From positions 50,158 to 114,157 of the forward strand of contig NZ_BAABDD010000016.1 in assembly GCF_039539445.1 (NCBI RefSeq): a stretch of 64,000 nucleotides of DNA, given 5' to 3'. The notes beneath the pieces were generated by a model. That model worked only from the letters and a program-made list of their open reading frames with translations, had not been told where the DNA came from and did no database searches. The stretch comes from Salinactinospora qingdaonensis. Its GTDB lineage: Bacteria > Actinomycetota > Actinomycetes > Streptosporangiales > Streptosporangiaceae. Numbering within the stretch: position 1 is the first letter of the stretch; each line of letters starts with the position of its first letter. This document shows, piece by piece, positions 8,806-17,578 of the stretch. The position numbers were made by a program, and so were the translations under genes.

Positions 8806-9480
8806 ATGACTGTCATGAGCATCAGCGAGACACCACCCCACGTGTCACTCCCCCAGGACCGGCCACTGACGGTGGACGATCTGGCGAATACGCCGGACGA
8901 CGGCCGCAAGTACGAGCTGGCCGACGGGAGGCTTGACGTGTCGGCGGCTCCCGTCTCGCTCCCTACACGGGCCGAAGGTCGGCTCGTAGTCCACTTGGGC
9001 ATCTCAGCGCCCGAGGAGTTCGAGGTTCATCCGAGTCCAGGCATGACCCTCAACGACATGCGCACCCGCCATCGCATCCCCGATGTGGCGGTGCTGCGCT
9101 GCGACGAAAGAGACAGTCCTTACCAGACCACACCGCCGGCCCTCGTGGTCGAGGTGGTCTCTCCGGAGAGCGTGTTCCGCGACAACCACACCAAGCGCCG
9201 TGAGTACGCTGAGTTCGGCGTGCCGGCCTACTGGGTGGTCAGCCCGGCGCTGGAGAAGCCGGCGCTGATCGAGTTCCGGCTGGTCGACGGCGAGTACCGC
9301 GAGGTGGCCCAAGCGGTCGACACCGACGTCTTCGAGACCGACCTGCCCTTCCCGGTGCGGCTGGTGCCGCGCTGGCTGGTCCAAGACGGACCGTGGAAAC
9401 GCCACATCGGCGGCGAGGAGCAGGCGGCGCCGGCCGAACAGGCCGAAGACGCCGAGGCGACGGAGGCCGCCGAGGAGTGA
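8806..9480 (+). CDS. Uma2-family (DUF820) nuclease-like protein
   Basis: 224 residues from ATG 8806, with GGGGAGG just upstream; the longer upstream reading is not supported. It has the Uma2 PD-(D/E)XK layout: TVDDLANTPDDGRKYELADG near the N-terminus, a PDVAVLRCDE strand, then LVVEVVSPESVFRDNHTKRREYAEFGVPAYWVV, where the Glu and Lys are likely metal-site residues. Uma2 proteins are abundant in actinomycetes and cyanobacteria and no firm physiological role is known. The last 30 residues are an acidic Ala/Glu tail. It stands alone between the iron importer and a convergent SDR gene. Confidence 0.82.
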   Translation: MTVMSISETPPHVSLPQDRPLTVDDLANTPDDGRKYELADGRLDVSAAPVSLPTRAEGRLVVHLGISAPEEFEVHPSPGMTLNDMRTRHRIPDVAVLRCDERDSPYQTTPPALVVEVVSPESVFRDNHTKRREYAEFGVPAYWVVSPALEKPALIEFRLVDGEYREVAQAVDTDVFETDLPFPVRLVPRWLVQDGPWKRHIGGEEQAAPAEQAEDAEATEAAEE

Positions 9481-9482
9481 GG

Positions 9483-9528
9483 GACCCCCGCGCCTCCGTG
9501 AACACGAGGCGTGGGAGGCGCCGGGGTC
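9483..9528. terminator. Bidirectional hairpin terminator
   Basis: A 15-bp stem with one mismatch (GACCCCCGCGCCTCC at 9483-9497 with GGAGGCGCCGGGGTC at 9514-9528) separates the convergent Uma2 and SDR genes. Confidence 0.65.
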
Positions 9529-9537
9529 GGCGCGCTG

Positions 9538-10311
9538 TCACAAGGAGCGCAGCACACCGCCGTCGCAGCGGATCTGACTGCCGGTGACATAAGAGGCCGG
9601 CTCGCTGGCCAGGAAGGTGACCACGGCGGCGAACTCCTCGGGGGTGCCGAACCGGCCAGTGGGGATGCGGGCGATGGACTCGGCGCGGACCTGTTCGGGT
9701 GAGCGGCCGGTGCGTTCAGCCGTGGCGTGATCCAGCGCCACCAGCCGGTCGGTGTCGATGCGGCCGGGCAGCGCCAGGTTCACGGTGACCCCCTCTGGTG
9801 CCACCTCAGCGGCCAGGGTCTTGAGGTAGCTGGCCAGTGCCGCGCGGCCGGCGTTGGAGCCCACCATGCGCGGCGCCGGCTCCTGCACGAACGACGACCC
9901 CACGCCCACGATCCGCCCCCAGCGGCGTTCGCGCATGCCCGGCAGGACGGCGGCGATGAGGCGCTGGTGGGCGAGCAACTGGGTTTCCATCGCGCGCAAC
10001 AGTTCGGTGTCGCTGATCTCGGCGGCAGTCATGGGAGGCGGTCCGCCGCCGTTGAGCACGCACACGTCCACGCCCCCGAACCATCCGATGGCGGCGTCGG
10101 CCAGTCGGGACGGGCCGTCGGGCTCGGTGAGGTCCAACTCCACGGCCAGCGCGGAGGGCAACTGGGCGGCGTGGCGGCGCAAGAGGTCGCCGCGGCGCGC
10201 TGCCATCACCACGTTCGCCCCCTCCGCGGCGAGCATGGTGGCGATCGCCAGACCGATGCCGCTGCTGGAGCCGGGAACGATGGCGGTGCGTCCCGCGAGT
10301 CCAGTGTCCAT
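9538..10311 (-). CDS. Atypical short-chain dehydrogenase/reductase
   Basis: 257 residues from ATG 10311, preceded by a GGAG motif. The Rossmann nucleotide site reads PGSSSGIG (Pro replaces the usual Thr) and NGGG stands in for the NAG motif. The catalytic Ser is in GVGSSF. The YxxxK pair is missing: the position reads VGSNAGRAAL where Tyr and Lys are expected. SDRs with this SNAxRA substitution form a recognised divergent group near FabG, and their reaction is unclear. The C-terminal end (ASYVTGSQIRCDGG) is typical. It could be a binding protein or catalyse a different reaction. Confidence 0.83.
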   Translation of the reverse strand: MDTGLAGRTAIVPGSSSGIGLAIATMLAAEGANVVMAARRGDLLRRHAAQLPSALAVELDLTEPDGPSRLADAAIGWFGGVDVCVLNGGGPPPMTAAEISDTELLRAMETQLLAHQRLIAAVLPGMRERRWGRIVGVGSSFVQEPAPRMVGSNAGRAALASYLKTLAAEVAPEGVTVNLALPGRIDTDRLVALDHATAERTGRSPEQVRAESIARIPTGRFGTPEEFAAVVTFLASEPASYVTGSQIRCDGGVLRSL

Positions 10312-10932
10312 AACCGTGTCGCTCCTTCCCCCGGCCCGCGCTCCCACGATCGGCGGGCGCCGGCGACCATTGTGACGAACGGGTGCGGGGACGCTCCGGC
10401 GGAGCCCACACGTCCAACCGCCAGGCGCGTCCACAGTCGCCACACCCACGACATCGGTGACGTCGCCCGGGATAACACTGCCACCCCCGGCGGCGATCGG
10501 CGAGATCCGGGCATTCGGTCACGAGCGGGGCCGGTTCGGGACCAAACGACACCCCCGGCCAGCCGCGGCTCAAGCACACCGATCGCGCTCGGGTCTTAGG
10601 TTCTGTTTTTCGCACGGCTGGGGTGGAGGGGCTGTGGGGGCGTCGTCGGCTCGTGCCTCGATCGCTGCGCAATCTGGCCAGCCCGCGAGGGGTGCTCACC
10701 CGCGTACGCCCACCGCCCGCCCTCGCCGCCCCTCCAAAACAGAACCCTGCGACCGGCCACGGGGGCTCACCGCAGATGGGCAGGGGCGGTGGCACGCCAC
10801 TCCCTACCTGGCTGTCGCCCCACCATCACTACGACGTTCCGTCACGACACAAACACCCTTAGGGATTATTGCCGGTGAATTACGGGTATTTGTGGTTATG
10901 ACCGTTTTCTGCGCCGCATCAGGGGGATCGGC
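10312..10932. other. Intergenic region containing repeat element A
   Basis: I see no convincing gene. It holds the promoter side of the minus-strand SDR gene (about 10312-10598), the 148-bp inverted-repeat element at 10599-10746, and the upstream region of the DUF6069 gene. Confidence 0.5.
10599..10746 (+). repeat. MITE-like element, copy A (perfect terminal inverted repeats)
   Basis: GGTTCTGTTTT at 10599-10609 is mirrored exactly by AAAACAGAACC at 10736-10746, giving a 148-bp element with 11-bp terminal inverted repeats. Internally it carries CTCGTGCCTCGATCGCTGCGC, which recurs in copies B, C and D. It encodes no protein. No target-site duplication is obvious. It lies in the gap between the SDR and DUF6069 genes. 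Confidence 0.78.
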
Positions 10933-11535
10933 ATGGGCGGATATGGCTTCGGCAACGGTGGCGGACGGAGAATCAACGCGACAAGACTGTGGGCGGGAGG
11001 ATTGGCGACAGCGGTCGTGGCGGGACTGACCACCCTGGTCGGCGCGCTCATCTTCCGCGGCGTCCTCAACATCCCGGTGTTCGCAGACGCGACGGCGGGC
11101 GATTTCGGCGGCGTGGGAACGAGCCTGCACGCCCTCACCGCGGCCACGGCCGCGCTGACCGCCACCGGACTGCTACACCTGCTGCTGGTGAGCGCTCCCC
11201 GAGCGCTGCGATTTTTCAACTGGATCGTCTGGCTGGCCACAGCAGTGGCCACCGTCAGCCCATTCAGCCTGTCGAACCCACCGCTCGTACAGTTCGCCAC
11301 GGCGATGGTCAACCTCGTCACCGGGGTCGCCATCGTCACCCTGCTGATGGGGGTCGGGGTCAGCGCCCGCGAGTGGAGCTACCCCCGCCGTTGGGAGACC
11401 GACGGCGACGACGACGCGGAGTCCGCGCTCGACAACGGGTGGCTCCAGCCCCCACCGGCTCCCCCGGAACGCGAGCACCATAGCGAGGGCCACGACGGCG
11501 TCGCCGGCGCCCAGCACCGAAGTCGGGAGGGGTGA
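10933..11535 (+). CDS. DUF6069-like four-span membrane protein
   Basis: 200 residues with four hydrophobic segments (roughly 18-42, 58-85, 90-112, 118-140), then an acidic, proline-rich cytoplasmic tail. The size, span spacing and PVFADATAGDFGG loop after the first span match the DUF6069 family of actinobacterial membrane proteins, whose function is unknown. ATG 10933 follows GGGGGAT. No neighbour suggests a pathway. Confidence 0.62.
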   Translation: MGGYGFGNGGGRRINATRLWAGGLATAVVAGLTTLVGALIFRGVLNIPVFADATAGDFGGVGTSLHALTAATAALTATGLLHLLLVSAPRALRFFNWIVWLATAVATVSPFSLSNPPLVQFATAMVNLVTGVAIVTLLMGVGVSAREWSYPRRWETDGDDDAESALDNGWLQPPPAPPEREHHSEGHDGVAGAQHRSREG

Positions 11536-11911
11536 CGCCAGCCCCCACCCGGCCCGCGTGGCGCCGCGGAGCGGCTCCACCGGCAACCGTCGCACCGCCA
11601 TTACGGTGAATCCAGAGGCACCCGCGGGGCGAGCAAGGGGGGATCGGCACCGTGGTGACTTCTCCTCGCACCCGAGCGCGGCGCTTCCCGCCCGCGGCGG
11701 CGGGAGCGCCCGCTCCAGGGCGCCCGCGCACCGGAAAGGGCACCGCCGCCCCTCATCGGCGCCGACTCGGCCATGCGCCCAAGACCCCACCGCGGTGGGG
11801 TCGCCACGGACCTCGGCGGGGTGAGCGGGAGGCCGCCGAGGCTGAAGCGCTGCCGTGCGGGAACGCGGGCGCGCCGCGCGGCCTCGGCGAGGACGGCGGT
11901 GGAGGCCGCGG
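11536..11911. other. Intergenic region, no gene recognised
   Basis: 376 GC-rich bases with several short stem-loops, for instance around the CGCTTCCCGCC and GGCGGGAGCG arms near 11680-11710, which may terminate the upstream gene. Open frames here are low-complexity Arg/Pro/Ala readings on both strands and are not credible. Confidence 0.5.
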
Positions 11912-14158
11912 ATGAAGCGGAACCACCGGCGTGTCACCACACTCATCGCAGCCCTGCTCAGTGTGCTCGTGGGGCTGCTCAGCCTGGGCGCGGCGCCGGC
12001 CGGCGCCGCGCCGCCTGAACGTGCGAGCGGCCCAGTCGTGCTCGTGGGGGTGCCCGGGCTGGTGTGGGAGGAGATCACTCCCACGACCACCCCCCACCTG
12101 TGGGCGCTGGCCCACAACAGCGCGATCGGCACGATGTCGATCCGCACCGCGACCTCGCGCACCTGCCCGGTGGACGGCTGGTTGAGTGTCTCCGCCGGCC
12201 AGCGCGCCGCCAGCGAGCGCCAAACCTATTCCATCTGCGAACTTCCGCGGCTGCCCGAACAGCGCGGCATGGGCGCTGTGGTGCCGGACTACCCCGAGCA
12301 CGTGGCCTTCAACACCGGCTCGGAGTTCGACGCGCAGGTGGGGCTGCTCGGCGAGGCGGTTCAGCGATCCGGGGGCACCACACTGGCCGTCGGGCCCGGT
12401 GCGGCGCTGGCCGCGGCCAACCGGAACGGGCGCGTGGACCACTACCTCACCAACGTCGACCAACTGCGCCGCGAACACTGGGAGCAGGCCAGCCTGGCCG
12501 TCATCGACCTGGACGACCTCGCCGACCTCTACCTTGAACTGCCGCCCCACCCCGACCAGACGGTGGACGAGGAGTCCTCGATCGATAACCGCTCCGAACC
12601 GGAGCCCGCACCCGTGGACGCCGCCGATCGGGTGGAGCGGCTGGCCGCGATCGACCGGCAGATCGGTGTCGTGCGCACCACCCTGCCCGACGACGCGCCC
12701 CTCATGGTGGCCGGGGTGTCCGTGGAGGCCGGAGACTCCCAGCTCAACGCGGCACTATTGCACGGTACCGGCCCTGACGGCACCACCTACGACGGCGGCT
12801 ACCTCACCTCGGAGTCCACGCGCCGCCCCGGCCTGGTGACGCTCACCGACATCACGCCCACACTGCTGCGTGCGCTGGAGTTGCCAAGCCTGCCGGAGGC
12901 GGTGGGGCGGGCCTGGATGGTCGCCGACCGGCCGGCCGACTTCGACACGGCGCTACAGCGGCTCATCCGGTTCAACACAGCCGCCAAGGTCGTGGAATCG
13001 CTGATGGCCGGATTCTTCAGTGGCCTGGTCGCCATCCAGTTGTTGATTTATGCCGCCGCGGCCTACACCCTCAAGCGTTACGGCGACCGCGACCGCAAGA
13101 AACGCCATGTGGTGCTGTCGGTGACCCGTGTGGTCGCGTTGGGGGGAGCGGCGTTCCCGGTGTCGAGCTATCTGGCCAACCTCATCCCGTGGTGGTCGGC
13201 GCCGATGCCGCACCTGGCGCTGTTGGGGTGTGTGCTGCTGGCCGACGCGCTCGTGGTGGGGGCAGCTATGGCAGGTCCGTGGCGGCGGGACATGCTCGCC
13301 CCCAGCACGATCGTGGCCGCTATCACCACAGGGGTGCTGTTCGTCGACATGTGCACCGGCGCGCATCTGCAAATGAACTCGCCCACCGGCTACACCCCCA
13401 TCGTGGGCGGGCGCTACTACGGGCTGGGCAACATCGCCTTCGCGACGTTTGCCACCGGAACGCTCATGACCATAGCCGGCCTGGCCCACGTGCTGCTGGA
13501 GCGGGGCCGGCGCACCTGGGCGGTCGTGGCGGCGCTGCTGATCGGCGGAGCCACCCTGCTGGTCATCGGCTGGCCCGGGCTGGGCACCGACTTCGGCGGG
13601 GTGATCGCCCTCGTGCCGGGCCTGGCGGTGACCGTGCTGATGATCGCGGGGCTGCGTATCACGATGACGCGGCTGCTCGGGGTCGTCGGCGCGGCCATAG
13701 TCCTCCTGGGCACGCTGTCCTACATGGACTACCTGCGCCCCCCTAACGAGCGCAGCCACTTCGGACTGTTCGTCGAGCAGGTCGTCAGCGGCGAAGCGTG
13801 GACGATCGTCTTCCGTAAGCTCAACGCGATGCTGGGCACGCTGGGCAACTGGCAGTTGACCTTGCTTTCGGCGTGTGCGCTGCTGTTCCTGTTCGCGGTG
13901 TTGAACAAGCCGACCGACTGGCGCATGGGGGCGCTACAGCGCGCCTACGAGTACGCTCCGACCCTACGCGCGGGGTTGACGGGATCGCTGGTGACGGCGC
14001 TGGCCGGGTTCGCAGCCAACGATTCCGGGATCGCGATCCCGGCTTTGGCCCTGACGGTCGCGGTCCCGCTGACCCTGGCGGCGTGCGCATGGGTGCTGCG
14101 CCGCGAGGGCCCCAGCGTTGGACACAACCGCCAGCCGGTTGATAGATCGGCGACATAG
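11912..14158 (+). CDS. Large exported membrane protein with phosphatase-like ectodomain
   Basis: 748 residues from ATG 11912 (GGAGG upstream). A signal peptide (1 to about 33) leads into an ectodomain of about 330 residues that begins VVLVGVPGLVWEEI and contains LVTLTDITPTLLRALELP. Both segments resemble alkaline-phosphatase-superfamily proteins in which the metal sites are degenerate. From about residue 370 to the end there are around ten membrane spans, including the conspicuous loop TGYTPIVGGRYYGLGN. I recognise the architecture as a conserved actinomycete membrane protein but know no established function. It is monocistronic. Confidence 0.7.
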   Translation: MKRNHRRVTTLIAALLSVLVGLLSLGAAPAGAAPPERASGPVVLVGVPGLVWEEITPTTTPHLWALAHNSAIGTMSIRTATSRTCPVDGWLSVSAGQRAASERQTYSICELPRLPEQRGMGAVVPDYPEHVAFNTGSEFDAQVGLLGEAVQRSGGTTLAVGPGAALAAANRNGRVDHYLTNVDQLRREHWEQASLAVIDLDDLADLYLELPPHPDQTVDEESSIDNRSEPEPAPVDAADRVERLAAIDRQIGVVRTTLPDDAPLMVAGVSVEAGDSQLNAALLHGTGPDGTTYDGGYLTSESTRRPGLVTLTDITPTLLRALELPSLPEAVGRAWMVADRPADFDTALQRLIRFNTAAKVVESLMAGFFSGLVAIQLLIYAAAAYTLKRYGDRDRKKRHVVLSVTRVVALGGAAFPVSSYLANLIPWWSAPMPHLALLGCVLLADALVVGAAMAGPWRRDMLAPSTIVAAITTGVLFVDMCTGAHLQMNSPTGYTPIVGGRYYGLGNIAFATFATGTLMTIAGLAHVLLERGRRTWAVVAALLIGGATLLVIGWPGLGTDFGGVIALVPGLAVTVLMIAGLRITMTRLLGVVGAAIVLLGTLSYMDYLRPPNERSHFGLFVEQVVSGEAWTIVFRKLNAMLGTLGNWQLTLLSACALLFLFAVLNKPTDWRMGALQRAYEYAPTLRAGLTGSLVTALAGFAANDSGIAIPALALTVAVPLTLAACAWVLRREGPSVGHNRQPVDRSAT

Positions 14159-14676
14159 GAGACACAGCCGACTGAACGCCCGAATGTGACCGCTGTCTCC
14201 CCAACCGGCACAGGAGGTGTCTATTATCACTCCCCGATTAACGCGCTGCTCACGGCTGAGGCGTCACGATGGATAAGGTCACGAGCAGCATGTGAGCGAT
14301 CGCAGGTCACAAATCGATGGATTCCAGTGTGATAGCCTCTCAGAGGCTTGCCTGGGACATGAATGCCTGGACAAGCAGCGGGCGCGTAGTTAAGCCGCAC
14401 ATCCGTCCACCTCGGTTACTCGCGCCGGGGTCGGTGCCCCAGCCGCCCACGCCGAATTTCCACGACCCCTGGCACGCGACGTTCACTTTGTACATGTCCA
14501 GCGTCTCACCGCTGGCATGAGGGGTAGCACGAAGGATGAAACAGCACTTTCGCCACATGAACGCGCCGACGAGCGCGTTGAACAGCGGAACCAAGGTCGG
14601 TATCCATCTCGGGCACGACCGAGCCGCCATGCATTCCGGCCGGGCAACGGCATCGGCGAATAACCCCGGAGCGAGC
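14159..14676. other. Intergenic region with one possible small ORF
   Basis: 518 bases between the large membrane protein and the STAS gene. GGAGACA at about 14158 and TGTCTCC at about 14194 could pair across a long loop downstream of the membrane-protein stop. The only candidate coding sequence is the minus-strand ORF described at 14340-14495. Confidence 0.45.
14340..14495 (-). CDS. Possible 51-residue Gly/Trp-rich small protein
   Basis: An open frame from ATG 14495 reads MYKVNVACQGSWKFGVGGWG and continues with two more Gly-rich turns and a second cysteine. The first 26 codons have nearly all G/C third positions, as in real genes of this genome, which is why I list it; the last 20 do not. 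No clear ribosome site or family match was recognised. It may be a remnant of a longer gene. Confidence 0.22.
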   Translation of the reverse strand: MYKVNVACQGSWKFGVGGWGTDPGASNRGGRMCGLTTRPLLVQAFMSQASL

Positions 14677-15042
14677 ATGCCCGCCTTGCAGATCAACCAT
14701 CGCAGCCATGAGGACGGCACCGTCCTCGTCCTGAACGGGGAGATCGACATCTCCACCGAGGACGAGTTCCACCGGGCCGTCATCGATGCTGCCAGGGAGT
14801 GCAAGCACGGCCGTGTCGTGCTCGACTGCGCCAACCTGGCCTTCATCGACTCCAGTGGGCTGCGGGTGCTCATCCAGTCCAACAAGGCCGGCAAGGAGCA
14901 CGACAGTCGGCTGCTCATCGCCGCACCGTCGGAGCGGGTGGCCCAGATCCTGCGGGTCACCGGAATCGACACTCGGATTCCCGTCTTCCCGACGGTCGAG
15001 GCGGCCCTCAATGCCCCCGTAGAAACCACGGGCACCGGCTGA
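14677..15042 (+). CDS. STAS-domain anti-anti-sigma factor
   Basis: 121 residues from ATG 14677, preceded by CCGGAGCG. It is a single STAS domain of the SpoIIAA/RsbV type: NGEIDISTEDEF, then VVLDCANLAFIDSSGLRVL, with the phosphorylatable serine in DSSG (Ser59/Ser60). Such proteins bind an RsbW-type kinase and free a sigma factor when dephosphorylated. No cognate kinase or sigma factor gene is adjacent. The SpoIIE-type phosphatase at 52.6 kb could be a partner. Confidence 0.88.
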   Translation: MPALQINHRSHEDGTVLVLNGEIDISTEDEFHRAVIDAARECKHGRVVLDCANLAFIDSSGLRVLIQSNKAGKEHDSRLLIAAPSERVAQILRVTGIDTRIPVFPTVEAALNAPVETTGTG

Positions 15043-15069
15043 GTCGGCTGCCGTTTTCCCTCCCGGCGG

Positions 15070-15780
15070 CTAGAACAGCAGCAGCCACACGCCGGCCCCC
15101 AGCGTCGCCAGGTTGACCACGCCGAACAGGACGACCCACAGAGTGCCGGGTACGCCGGTCAGCCGGTCGAGCTGGTCGGCGTCGGAGTGCGGCGAGGGCT
15201 GGCGGCTGCGTTGCACCTGAAGCTCAAACACCGGACGCACCCCTGCCAGCAGAAGGAACCAGGTGAACAGGTAGGCGAACACCGCCTGCACCTCGGCGGG
15301 GGTGAACCACGAGATCAAAAACACCACTGCCCCGGTTCCCACCACGGAGACCACCCCGTAGACGTTGCGGATCAGCAGCAGCATGGCGGTCAACACCAGG
15401 ATGCTGATCCACAATAGGGCGGTGATGCGGTCCTGCAACAGCAGCAGAATGCCCACGAGCCCCACAAGCGAGGGCGTGACGTAGCCGGCGGCGACCGTGA
15501 GAATCATGCCGATGCCAGACGTGCGACCTCGGGAGACGGTGACCCCGGAGGTGTCGGAGTGCAGCCGGATACCGGTGAGTTGCCTGCCGCTGAGGAGCGC
15601 CACGAGCGCGTGCCCGCCCTCGTGGGCGATCGTCACCACGTTGCGGGCCACCCGCCAAGGGCCGCGCGCCACCACGACGACCAGGGCCACCACACCGGTA
15701 GCGATGACGAGCCACTGCGGTGGCGCGGTCTGGGTCGAGAAGACGTCCTGCCACACCTGTGCGAATGACGTTGCTTCCAT
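15070..15780 (-). CDS. M50-like membrane metallopeptidase
   Basis: 236 residues from ATG 15780; the longer open frame upstream is spurious Pro/Ser/Arg-rich sequence. The zinc motif HEGGH lies at about residue 54 at the end of the first membrane span, as in M50B-like actinobacterial membrane peptidases (PF13398 type). Four to five further spans follow, then a short cytoplasmic segment and a C-terminal span. These proteins are relatives of site-2 proteases; substrates are unknown. The gene converges on the STAS gene, with 27 bases between the stops. Confidence 0.78.
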   Translation of the reverse strand: MEATSFAQVWQDVFSTQTAPPQWLVIATGVVALVVVVARGPWRVARNVVTIAHEGGHALVALLSGRQLTGIRLHSDTSGVTVSRGRTSGIGMILTVAAGYVTPSLVGLVGILLLLQDRITALLWISILVLTAMLLLIRNVYGVVSVVGTGAVVFLISWFTPAEVQAVFAYLFTWFLLLAGVRPVFELQVQRSRQPSPHSDADQLDRLTGVPGTLWVVLFGVVNLATLGAGVWLLLF

Positions 15781-15946
15781 GGTCGCGCTCCGTCCCGGCC
15801 TTGGTTTGCTCCCACGCGCGCCAACGACTGACCCGCTAGCCGCTAGCACTGTAAGCGATAGGGCGACATATCCAGACACGGCGCCGGTGCACGCGGGGGA
15901 CGGCCCCGAGGCGACCGCTCCCCGCCACGGGAGCCCCAGAAGCGGG

Positions 15947-16876
15947 CTAATCCGCCTCGATGGTGACCTCGCCCGTGGTCGTAGTGGCGTCGATGCTGGC
16001 TGCTGCGGCGGCGTCGGTACTGACGTCGACCTCGCGGTCGCCGCTGGTGGAGTCGCCGGTGACGTGGTAAGCCCCTTCGGGAACCTCGATCTCAAGATCC
16101 CCGGTGCCGGTGTTGGCCGTGATGTTGTCGAAGGTCTCGCCGGTCTCGATGGTGGCCTCCCCCGTGGAGGTCTGGAGTTCGACCTCGGTGAAACCGCCGC
16201 CGATGGCGATATCGCCGGTGGAGGTGCGCACGTCGAAACGGTCGGCGGTGAAGTCGGCCAAGTCGACCGAACCGGTGGATGAGGTGACCGTGGCGCTTTC
16301 GCCCGAGCCCGACGCCTCGACCTCGCCGGTACTGGTCTCCAGATCCAACGCTGCGGTGACCTCCTCGAACCGCAACTCCCCGGTACTGCTGGCGGCGGTG
16401 ATGTCGCCGCGCACCGATGTGACGGTGATGTCGCCGGTGGAGGTTCGGGCGTCGATGGCGATGTCGGCGTCGGCGGGGACCCGGATCTCGTAGTCGATGG
16501 CGCAGCTACTTCCGAGGAAGAGCCACCCTCCGGTGCAGGTGGCCTCGGCACGCAGGGTGCCGCCGTCGGCGGCGAGGCTCTCCTCGGGCGTGGCCGTAAC
16601 GGCCCGTTGCAACTCCCGCTGCACGGTGACGGCGCCGTCATCGGTGCCGGTGACGGTGACCTCGCCCACGGTGGCGTTGTCGATGACGATTTCGTGCACC
16701 CCCTCGAAGGAGTCGTTCCTGCCCTCGACGGCGACCGGGATCGCGCCGAGCGCGTTGACGCCCCCCAGGAGCACCGCCAAAACAGCGACGGCGGCGCCGA
16801 AAGCGAGCCAGCCGTAGCGGCGCCGGCGGGGGATCTTGCTCGATGTGGCGTAGAGCCCGCGACTGGTGAAGGTCAT
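15947..16876 (-). CDS. DUF4097-family beta-repeat membrane-anchored protein
   Basis: 309 residues. A cytoplasmic basic start (PRRRRYGW) leads to one membrane span at about 25-45. The rest is an outer domain of repeated short strands with the recurring motif TSTGDI/TSTGEV (at least seven copies), the signature of DUF4097 right-handed beta-helix proteins. A Cys pair (CTGGW...SSC) may form a disulphide. The gene begins 30 bases after the response regulator stop, so it belongs to the HK-RR operon. It may be the regulated target or an accessory sensor. Confidence 0.83.
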   Translation of the reverse strand: MTFTSRGLYATSSKIPRRRRYGWLAFGAAVAVLAVLLGGVNALGAIPVAVEGRNDSFEGVHEIVIDNATVGEVTVTGTDDGAVTVQRELQRAVTATPEESLAADGGTLRAEATCTGGWLFLGSSCAIDYEIRVPADADIAIDARTSTGDITVTSVRGDITAASSTGELRFEEVTAALDLETSTGEVEASGSGESATVTSSTGSVDLADFTADRFDVRTSTGDIAIGGGFTEVELQTSTGEATIETGETFDNITANTGTGDLEIEVPEGAYHVTGDSTSGDREVDVSTDAAAAASIDATTTTGEVTIEAD

Positions 16877-16906
16877 GCTCGTTTCCTCTCATGGGCGCAG
16901 GGGCTG

Positions 16907-17578
16907 TCAGGAGGCGGTGTCGTCGCCACAGCCGCGCAGGTAGCGCAGGACCGCGCGCACTCGCCGGTGGTCGTGGTCGTCGTGGCCCAGGTCGAGCTTG
17001 GTGAAAATGGCCCTGATGTGCTTTTCCACAGCGCGCTCGGTGATGACCAGCCGCGCGGCGATGCCGGCGTTGTTCAGCCCTTCGGCCATCGCGGCCAGCA
17101 CCTCGCCTTCACGGGGGCTGAGCAGGTCCAGCGCACTGTGATCGGTACGGCTCAGCAACTGCGCAACCACCTCCGGGTCGATTGCCGTGCCACCGTCGGC
17201 GACGCGCCGTACGGTGACCATGAATTCGTCGATGTCGGCCACCCGGTCCTTGAGCAGGTAACCGACCCTCGTCGCGCCGCCGCCGAGCAGTTCGGCGGCG
17301 TAGCGGCCCACCACGTGCTGCGACAGCAACAGGACGGCGACACCGGGGTAATCGCGGCGGATGTCGATCGCGGCGTGCATCCCCTCTTCGGAGTAGGTGG
17401 GCGGCATCCTGATGTCGACGAGACACAGGTCCACGTCGCCGTGCTTGTCCAAGGCGGCCGTGAGCTCGTCGGCGTCGCCGACAGCGGCGACGATCTCCAT
17501 GCCCTCGTCCTCAAGGAGCTTGGCCATGCCGCTGCGCAGCAGTACCGAGTCCTCAGCGATGATCACGCGCACGGTCAT
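16907..17578 (-). CDS. NarL/LuxR-family response regulator
   Basis: 223 residues. The receiver domain has Asp9-Asp10 region acids (IIAED), phosphoacceptor Asp55 in CLVDIRMPP and Lys in YLLKDRV. A C-terminal LuxR-type helix-turn-helix (LSPREGEVLAAMAEGLNNAG, then ITERAVEKHIRAIFTKL) binds DNA. ATG 17578 overlaps the kinase stop by four bases (ATGA), so the pair is translationally coupled. Probable output: the downstream DUF4097 gene and its own operon. Confidence 0.92.
   Translation of the reverse strand: MTVRVIIAEDSVLLRSGMAKLLEDEGMEIVAAVGDADELTAALDKHGDVDLCLVDIRMPPTYSEEGMHAAIDIRRDYPGVAVLLLSQHVVGRYAAELLGGGATRVGYLLKDRVADIDEFMVTVRRVADGGTAIDPEVVAQLLSRTDHSALDLLSPREGEVLAAMAEGLNNAGIAARLVITERAVEKHIRAIFTKLDLGHDDHDHRRVRAVLRYLRGCGDDTAS

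Noticed and set aside
11753..12550. Minus-strand open frame of 265 codons
   Set aside because: Antisense to the start of the large membrane protein; composition and absence of motifs mark it as a shadow.
15781..16641. N-terminal extension of the M50-like protein (523-codon frame)
   Set aside because: The extension is antisense to the DUF4097 gene's own frame region and Pro/Ser-rich; the true start is ATG 15780.
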